Below are positions 57,356-64,000 of a stretch of DNA of 64,000 bases, one piece after another (position 1 is the first letter of the stretch; each line of letters opens with the position of its first letter). The notes beneath the pieces are model-generated. The model searched no databases and had not been told where the DNA came from. It saw only the letters and a program-made list of their open reading frames with translations. Origin of the DNA: Euonymus europaeus. Taxonomy: Eukaryota > Streptophyta > Magnoliopsida > Celastrales > Celastraceae. The stretch spans positions 15,395,555 through 15,459,554 of the forward strand of contig OY756963.1 of assembly GCA_963580455.1 (NCBI GenBank), written 5' to 3'. The translations under genes and the position numbers were made by a program.

Positions 57356-58243
57356 GAAGGTGAGATTTATGTTAATAAAAACAATAAACAAATAACCGTG
57401 CGTATCCTTGGTCATATACTAATTAATAATTATTATTATATCTTGAATAAATTCATAAACATGCGCAATAACATCAAATCACGCACACGAGACGAACATA
57501 AGATAATTTCTTCTATATGTTCGGTAGGAATATAATATTTTATAAGTAAATTTAGGGTATTTTATACGTAAAATCTATTATTTATTTTTTAGGAAAATAA
57601 TATCTATACATTTATTTTATTTGTCCCCTTCGACTAAAGAATCCGGGGTGCTCCGCAAATCGTTTAGAGTAGAAAGTGTATAATTTTAATCCAATAAATT
57701 TAGGAGTTAGGTTTGGTTTGGTTCCGGATTCTTCACTTCTTTATTTTCTGGGAAATTGTTCAGACCTTTTTGTCTTTGGTTTTGCCTTCTTGCTTGTAAG
57801 GTTCATGCTCTAGTGGCAAATCCACGTATCATATGCTCAAGTAAACATTGTAACAAAGAGATTTATTCACATCTCATATGTGTTGAAAAAATGTAGGATG
57901 CAGCAAATACCGATCTACTTCACAGTGATTAGAGGTCATTGTTTGTAGGTGGTGACATCAAGCAAACGCGTGAAGAAAAGAATCCTTGTGCGTTCGCAGT
58001 CGGTCCCCGTTGTTCTGCAAAGCTCCTTTGTCCCTTTAAGGGTTAGGTTTTTGCATGGTGATGGAGGACAGCATATCACCACATTGTGTAGTGATGATGG
58101 ATGATGATATATTGTAACTAATGGTGATTGCATGCGTGTACTTTCGATTAGGTTGGCATGTTGGCCTTCAATTTCTTTCTTTTGCATGTGCTCTCAACCA
58201 CTCCCCTAAACAGAAAATTCGCGCATGGGCTCCACATTTGGTC
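57356..58243. other. Intergenic spacer
   Basis: No supported gene. A minus-strand frame at 57936-58187 has no recognisable domain. Confidence 0.4.
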
Positions 58244-58252
58244 CTATAAATA
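58244..58252 (+). promoter_or_regulatory. TATA box without an evident gene
   Basis: CTATAAATA is followed by a pyrimidine-rich leader-like stretch with four CCAAG units ('ccaagccaagccaagccaag', 58294-58313). The first ATGs (58364, 58367) open only a nine-codon frame. It may be the surviving promoter of a gene cut off by the CACTA insertion 540 bp downstream. Confidence 0.3.
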
Positions 58253-58786
58253 CTAAATACAATCTTAATAACCCTGGCTATTGCTTACTAGTGCCAAGCC
58301 AAGCCAAGCCAAGCTTGTGAGATTTATTTTACACTCTCTCTCATAGTCTCTGGTGAGCTAGGTTATGATGCCTTTACCGCCGGATCATGCCGTGTAAAAT
58401 CGAATTTTTGTAATTGTTGAATAAAGTTTTGTGAAAAAGATTTAAAAATGTCTCACTATAACTTGTTAACCTACTATAGCAGGTAAACCAAATCAATTAA
58501 TGAGTGATCAATATATAGACACGTGGCAATTTGAGTGGTCAGAAAAATGACACATGACAAAGAATAAATATTTCTTAATTTGATAATATAATAAATCACA
58601 CATGTCAGAGAAATAAAATCATTAAATTGTACGAACACACTCGATCATTTTTTGCAAATTACTTATTTTTTAGGATAGATAAAATAATAAGTAATTGCAG
58701 CGGTTACAAAAATTATACAAGTTAGTAACTTTTTCGCAACAATGTGAATAAAATGGTGACGTGACTGCAAATCTTAAATTTATTAA

Positions 58787-60590
58787 AACAATTACTCATT
58801 TTATACACTACAAGAATTTTATTAATTGCCAAATGATTTTTTCATCAAAATTTTGGGAATTTCCATCCGTAAAATATGTTACCGACGAAATTTCGACCAA
58901 TAGATTTTCGTCAGCAAAAAGATCTTATTTTAATCGGTAATCAAAAAAATTAATATTTTTTATAATTCCATTGGTATATTAAAAATAAATAATTATTAAA
59001 ATTTTTAAATCCGTCGATATCATTAAAAAATAATTATTAAATTTTTCTTAAATTCGTCGATAATCTGTCGACATAATAAAATTAATAATTATAAAGATCT
59101 CTCTCATCGATCAGCTGAGAAGAAGAGGATCCTGTCTCGAGCTGAGATAGAGACTGTCGAGTAGCCTCAACAGTCTCCTGCTAACATACATAAAAAAAAT
59201 TCTAACTTTCAATAATTTTTGAAAATTTCGACAGAGTCTCCCATATTTTTTGATTAAAAACTCAACCTGAAAACAATTGAAAAGGCACTTCAAATAAATA
59301 TATGCAAATCAATTCTCCAATCCAGATATCCAGTATCCAACACATGCATTCAGTATCCAGAAAAGTTGAACTCCATTTTAGGCAATAGAAACTTACATGG
59401 ACTCGTCGAGCTCTATCATCGACAAAAGTCTGCCGGTCGTGACCCCTGGTGTTTGTCATACGGGGTAACCTCTCGACCTAGCTCATCCCTCTAGAAAATC
59501 ATAAAGTTATGAAACTATATCATATATGATTTTAAATAATGTAATAAAATCTAAATTCTTACATACCATTTTGGAAGCATGTGTGGCATGTGTCACCGAA
59601 GCGCCAGTGTGCGTCGTACCCATGCGGCGATTGGCAGCATTATGTTGGGCTCGCCGAACATACTCTGGATCGTGCCAATCACACTACCATCACGTCCACA
59701 TGTCCTCTAGAACAAAAAATGACTCTCATCACCTTTCACTTGCTGGAGCATATTGCTATAGCGGTTGGTAGCCTTCTTCCCCCAGACAATCTTCACTAAC
59801 GCATTGATCGCCTCCTCCCATACGAAATATTAATTACAATTAAGTAGTTCTTACATAAATTAAGTTAATATCCAAAAAAAGAATTAATAAAAGAAGTTCG
59901 ATTACCTTAAACTCATTCCAGTAGAACTCCTTCACCTTTGTAGATATCTTCTTCCAAGACGACCCATTCTCACATATTAACTCCTCAAATATTTTTCGAA
60001 TCCTCCTCAAACATGTTTCTGAAGGAAACAACCTGAAAATAAAATTTCATACAATTAAACATGTTATTGAAAAATCAATATGTTCAATTAGTCGTAAATT
60101 AATCATTACTTACCCCTCATTCTGAATGGTAATATGGCGTCGACGCTCCACATCTTGTGTTGATGAAGAACCTGCTCTAATACCATTGATGGGAGTACCC
60201 AATGAAGAACCTACTCTGGTAGCATCGATGGGAGTACCCGTCGCTAGAGAAACTAGCATATGAATCAACCAAAAATACATCAAAATTAGGCAATCCAACC
60301 ACAAGATATATGCAATTCAAACTGTAGCTGCCTAACTAAAGGAAAGCCAAACAACCTCTACCTCAAACATAATAATATTTCAAGGCAGCTAACTCCCCAA
60401 AATTAGTGAAGATAAAATCATGAACTCAATTGCTTGGAAAACATGCCTTGGAGTTGCATGTGCACTATACTAAAAAAGAAAGTTGATATTTTGTATAGAA
60501 GACAAATAAATATGTAATAATGAATGTTGATTCCTCAACTAATAGAATAGAAGCAGCGAAGGAGAGTAATCTTAGTTTGATTTTCCTCTA
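58787..60590 (-). mobile_element. CACTA (En/Spm) transposon end, truncated
   Basis: The terminus reads CACTACAAGAATTTTATTAA from 58787, the CACTA superfamily signature. It is followed by about 300 bp of subterminal DNA with repeated 'ccgacgaaa', 'ccgtcgata' and 'ctgtcgaca' motifs. The minus-strand gene below lies next to it. The other terminus is missing; at about 60590 Gypsy gag sequence begins. Confidence 0.8.
59100..60304 (-). pseudogene. CACTA-associated Ptta/En-Spm 'Plant transposase' protein, exon pieces
   Basis: Minus-strand pieces follow the order of the plant Ptta/En-Spm transposase-associated family. They are GTPINGIRAGSSSTQDVERRRH (60240-60110), LFPSETCLRRIRKIFEELICENGSSWKKI..KVKEFYWNEF (60031-59910), and ALVKIVWGKKATNRYSNML (about 59800). 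Next come NAANRRMGTTHTGASVTHATHASKM (about 59640), RDELGREVTP and RQTFVDDRARRVH (59490-59400), and a C-terminal region ending near 59110. GT/AG borders are plausible between several pieces, but stops and shifts inside them show decay. A 39-bp tandem repeat at 60164-60241 encodes two similar GTPI..R.GSS units. Confidence 0.75.
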
Positions 60591-60593
60591 CCT

Positions 60594-60688
60594 CAGCTCT
60601 TGCCACGGCCCCTAGGTCGCCCTCGCCTGCCCCCGTCTCCCGGGGTCGCCGCAGCGCGAGTAGATCGGATCTCCCTACAAGTATCCAT
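60594..60688 (-). pseudogene. Gypsy gag start, truncated
   Basis: The minus-strand ATG at 60688 opens MDTCREIRSTRAAATPGDGG followed by a GRPRGRG-type basic tract, then a stop. The Arg/Gly-rich opening right behind an LTR and leader is usual for Ty3/Gypsy gag. Only about 31 codons are left. GC content is much higher than in the neighbouring DNA. Confidence 0.5.
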
Positions 60689-60857
60689 CTGTGCCACAAA
60701 AGGTCAAATACTCAACATAATTCAATTAACGAGGATTTAAGGGATAAGAAAACGTACTAGATCAGTAGAGGTCGTGACATGGCCTGGAGATTTACTAACA
60801 TACATCTAGGACCCAACCCTAAATCTACGTAGAGCTAACATCGCTCTGATTTCAAAC

Positions 60858-62885
60858 TGTGATGACCCGACTCGGAATTCATGCACTGAGCTGGGAGCAC
60901 CACTTAAAACGTGCACACTGTCACTAAGGACCTCACTGCATGCCATCTTAACCCCGAATTCTAGCGAAAATCCTACAGCACCTCGCCGTATATCAGAGGA
61001 TGCCAACCTGGAGTCACATATCACAACTTTACAAGAAATGTAAACAATAATAATTCAGAGCAATTTCGTAGCCTATTAGGGCCTCAGGCCATCTAACCAC
61101 AATCACACTCTAGGCAGGACCTCAGGCCTCCTAATCACATGCAAATAATATGCCGAACATAATCACATCATTATAATCAGCAAAGACTATCAAAGTCTAC
61201 AAGTCCGGACTCATGGTCCATCATCCAGGTACGGGAGTCCCGATCACACGGCATACACTCCCGACCCTCCATCCAATAACATATCAAAAAGGTATTTAAC
61301 AATATAGTATTAAACAGAATAAAAGTACTAAGTGTACTCAACAACTAACAAGTTCCAACATATCAAAATACGAATCCAATGCTCCTAGGGTGGCCATCCA
61401 TGTCACGTCGCCTCCTACTAATCCACAGCCTGGTTCTCAGCACCAGTCTCACCTGAAGGATAGAGAAAGAAAAAAGGGTGAGCAGGAGGTTCAGTAGGAA
61501 AATATGAAGAAGCATCAAAATTACAAGGCTGAATATTGAAACAAGCACAATGCAGCAAAATGACATCTAAAATGTCACAACAAGATAGTCATAGGCTACA
61601 TCCTACAGCGCCTGGCACCGGTCAATGGATTTTCCAAAAAACCATCGAAAACCTTGCACTTTGTCCCAGACAACCATAGATGCACCTCCACAATGGGAAA
61701 ATTGATTTCGAAAACAATGTGCCCATTCGGTACCTAGCATCACACAAAATAGGACCTAAGGATGCTACGAGTCCATTCACGTAGATTCGGTGCAACTAGA
61801 ATGCATGTCCAATCAATGTCATGCAAATGAAGTTATAGATATAACAACCCTTTATATATATACTTAACTACATGATGCATGAATGAGAATTATCATGCCC
61901 AATAGATGATTAAACATTCAGAAGGTATGCAATTAATTAATAATCAATAAAGAGGTTCATTCTACCTAAGGAACAATTTAGGCAAGAACACAAAGAATAA
62001 TAACCAATGAGGAAGTACAAACGCTCTTTAGAGAACAAATAATACGATATAAAAATAGGATAAGAATCCCTACCTCGAATCCAAGCTATCACAAGCTATA
62101 ATTTCCCAAATATTAGGGTTTGAGTTTCCAAACCTACCATATAGAAAATTCATCACCCACTCCCACAAATTAACTCCCAATAATCAAAATCAACATAAAC
62201 CAAACCAATAAATCAAGAGAAATTACCTTTCTCTCTCTAGAAACCCCAAATATACCCAACTCAAGCCTTCAAGCTTTCAATCCACAAAATCAATAACCAA
62301 CCTAGTATATAACATCATAAATAAACTCAAATCAACTCATATAGTCATTCTAAGAAACCCATTTGAAGTTCCAAACGAAATTACATAAACCCTAGTTTTT
62401 ATGGAAAACTAGAAACTTACCTCAAATCTTCTAACTTTGTGAAATCCTTCTTGAATCTTGTTCTAATCTTCAATCCAAGCCTCAATCCTTGAAAATCTCT
62501 CAAGAATCTCTCTTAACCTCTATATTTCTCTCTCTCTAAAAATTGAACTATGCCCGAAAAGTGAAGAAGAAAATCACGTATCTGGGTTTTAAAAATCACA
62601 GATTGCGCCTAGGCGCACAGGAGACGCACCTAGGCACCCTGGCCCAGGCCCCCAAGCTAGAACACTTTGTTCCATGAGACTTCTGGGTGCCCTTTTGGTC
62701 ACGTCTGGGCGCATTGCGCCGAGGCGTGTGAGGGGCGAGGCAAGGCGCCCCTCAGCCTTAGAATTTCTACCATTTCCAAGTCGCCACTGTTCTGGGTGAA
62801 CTCCCAACACACCTAGGCATGTGAGGGATGCGCCCAGAACAGATTTTGAACTCCTCTTGCAAATGAAATATATTGTTGTGTCCAA
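60858..62885 (-). repeat. 5' LTR of a Ty3/Gypsy element (right boundary uncertain)
   Basis: The plus-strand text starts TGTGATGACCCGACTCGG at 60858, the inverse of an LTR 3' end. Just inside, 'cgctctgatttcaaac' (60842-60857) is a decayed complement of an initiator-Met-type primer-binding site. The body contains 'gcctcaggcc' repeats (61080-61130), 'gggtgagcaggaggttcag' (about 61477-61495), a leader-like purine-rich stretch on the minus strand near 62560-62410 with a GAGGTAAGT splice-donor-like site, and repeated 'gcgcctaggcgcac' motifs (62600-62740). No second terminus is found. Confidence 0.6.
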
Positions 62886-62939
62886 ATGCTGAAAATATTA
62901 TACACTCTTTGTTAACTATGCTCGTAATATATCTATAAA

Positions 62940-63990
62940 TACATTCATATATAAAATAATTCAAGGAATACTTACGGGTGTCCCTCAACCAATCGTTAGA
63001 GCTCAATGATTCATCAAACCAAGATTTCATGGATGAACTAGTAGGGTATTCAATTTCTTCATCATCTGACTTCATATTTTTTAAGTACACTTCCATTTCA
63101 TCTTCCTATTCTTTGGGATACTCATGATATGGATTAAAGTCCTCCATATCATCTTCATGAACAACAAGCTTTTCTCTTAGTCTTGGCCTTAAAGTTCTAG
63201 TATGTATTTGGTGTCTTTAAGGCTTTTTTCCTTTCTCAACTCAAGTTTGTTGCTTCTGGTGTAATGAGCAATAGGTTCTTTAGGTTGTTGAGCAATTGGT
63301 TGCCAAGCTCTTGGTTGTTCAAATATTGGTTGATGTGCAACAATCAGTTGTAAGAGAAGAATCCATCTGACTTTCCATAAGCTGACTTCTAACATCCAAC
63401 TAACCTTCCTCCAAAAGACCAGCATCCATCTGCTTTCCTTAATCTTTTTTCCATCACTATCATCATCCAATTTTTTTTCCTCCATTTGTTTGCCCTCAAC
63501 ATTAAAATCCATAATATTTTCATCCCCCTTCCTCTCAAACTCCCCCAAATTTGTCTTCGGTCTTGTTCATCTTGCATATATGAAGGCATAGAAGCTTCTG
63601 ACGTATTTTCAAGCTCTAATGGTTTGCAATTTAAAGATTTTGCCTTCACAGTCAAATTGATACTACTTACACAGTCACGAATGTAGGCAAACCCAAGTTC
63701 ATCTTTACTAGCTTTCAGATTATGTACTTCAAGCTACATAAAATGTAATGAGTACCTAAGTACAAAATGAACTCAAAAATACCACAATTAATGTCATCCA
63801 CCTTCTTTGTACTCAACAATTGAGAAACTTTGTTCCATCTAGGAGTAATATTGGATGACCATCTCAAGATACGTGGATAGTCATTTTCATTCTTCTTTGC
63901 AAATTCTTGACTAAGTATTGGAATTGTCTCATACGCCCATACCTTCACTAGCACAGTATTCATAGTTAACCGCCAAAATATAATCATTTG
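62940..63990 (-). pseudogene. DUF1985-like transposon-associated protein, exon fragments
   Basis: From 63987 the minus strand reads RLTMNTVLVKVWAYETIPIL, FAKKNENDYPRILRWSSNITPRWNKVSQLLSTKK, the C-terminal block of the DUF1985 family found in plant MULE/Ulp1-type transposon proteins. Further pieces are ASKDELGFAYIRDCVSSINLTVKAKS (about 63710-63625), a Lys/Glu-rich frame (63548-63189) and SSSMKSWFDESLSSNDWLRDTRK (about 63040-62970). It continues past the window edge. It is shifted between frames, so a relic or a multi-exon gene with poor preservation. Confidence 0.55.
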
Positions 63991-64000
63991 AAAACCACAA

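Noticed and set aside
1..64000. Bacterial-type systems, CRISPR arrays, tRNA or rRNA genes
   Set aside because: No regularly spaced repeats, no cloverleaf genes beyond SINE heads, and spliced eukaryotic genes throughout.

Overview
This window looks like a gene-poor stretch of a plant nuclear chromosome, most likely a eudicot. It is AT-rich. It carries spliced genes with GT/AG introns: a HAK/KUP potassium transporter, a GH17 beta-1,3-glucanase with an X8 domain, and a glycine-rich wall protein. The rest is plant transposon debris (Tnt1-type Copia, Ty3/Gypsy, PIF/Harbinger, CACTA, LINE, Au-like SINE, MITEs). The species cannot be named from sequence alone. There are no rRNA or tRNA genes, CRISPR arrays or bacterial operons.

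Layout. 1-388: tail of a Gypsy-type LTR. 389-1133 and 6421-6967: two copies of one unassigned segment. Between them lies a complete-ended PIF/Harbinger element (1649-6277, TAA target duplications) with both expected genes, each broken by one or two small lesions. 7454-9008: GH17 glucanase gene, minus strand, three exons, apparently intact. 9678-13700: two Copia fragments in opposite orientation. 13861-14388: GAGCTCGAG-rich MITE-like element. 14845-22153: intact nine-exon HAK/KUP transporter with a 361-bp MITE in intron 7. 23832-24112: last exons of an unidentified truncated gene. 25393-33775: decayed Tnt1-like Copia element on the minus strand, split by a 2.37-kb solo LTR (26247-28618), with an extra gag-like frame upstream of its gag. 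34080-36717: Gypsy LTR-like remnant and a second fragment of the 10.6-kb Copia family. 36919-39466: pseudogene of a loricrin-like/WRKY19-type zinc-repeat protein, split by LTR-like DNA. 41141-42310: cluster of Au-like SINE copies. 43621-44856: Ty3/Gypsy integrase fragment. 48712-49255, 53390-55800 and 57197-57340: LINE insertions, two with clear target duplications and one nested in another. 50797-51615: secreted glycine-rich protein gene with a good TATA box. 58787-60590: end of a CACTA element with its minus-strand gene. 60590-62885: 5' LTR and gag start of a Gypsy element. 62940-63990: a DUF1985-like transposon-associated gene fragment.

The three apparently functional host genes (GH17 glucanase, potassium transporter, glycine-rich protein) are unrelated and show no shared pathway. 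I found no convincing new system. What repays a second look is the insertion history, which can be read from target duplications and restored frames; the extra gag-like ORF and double hairpin in the Tnt1-like element; the altered motifs in the potassium transporter; and three unassigned coding-like fragments or segments.
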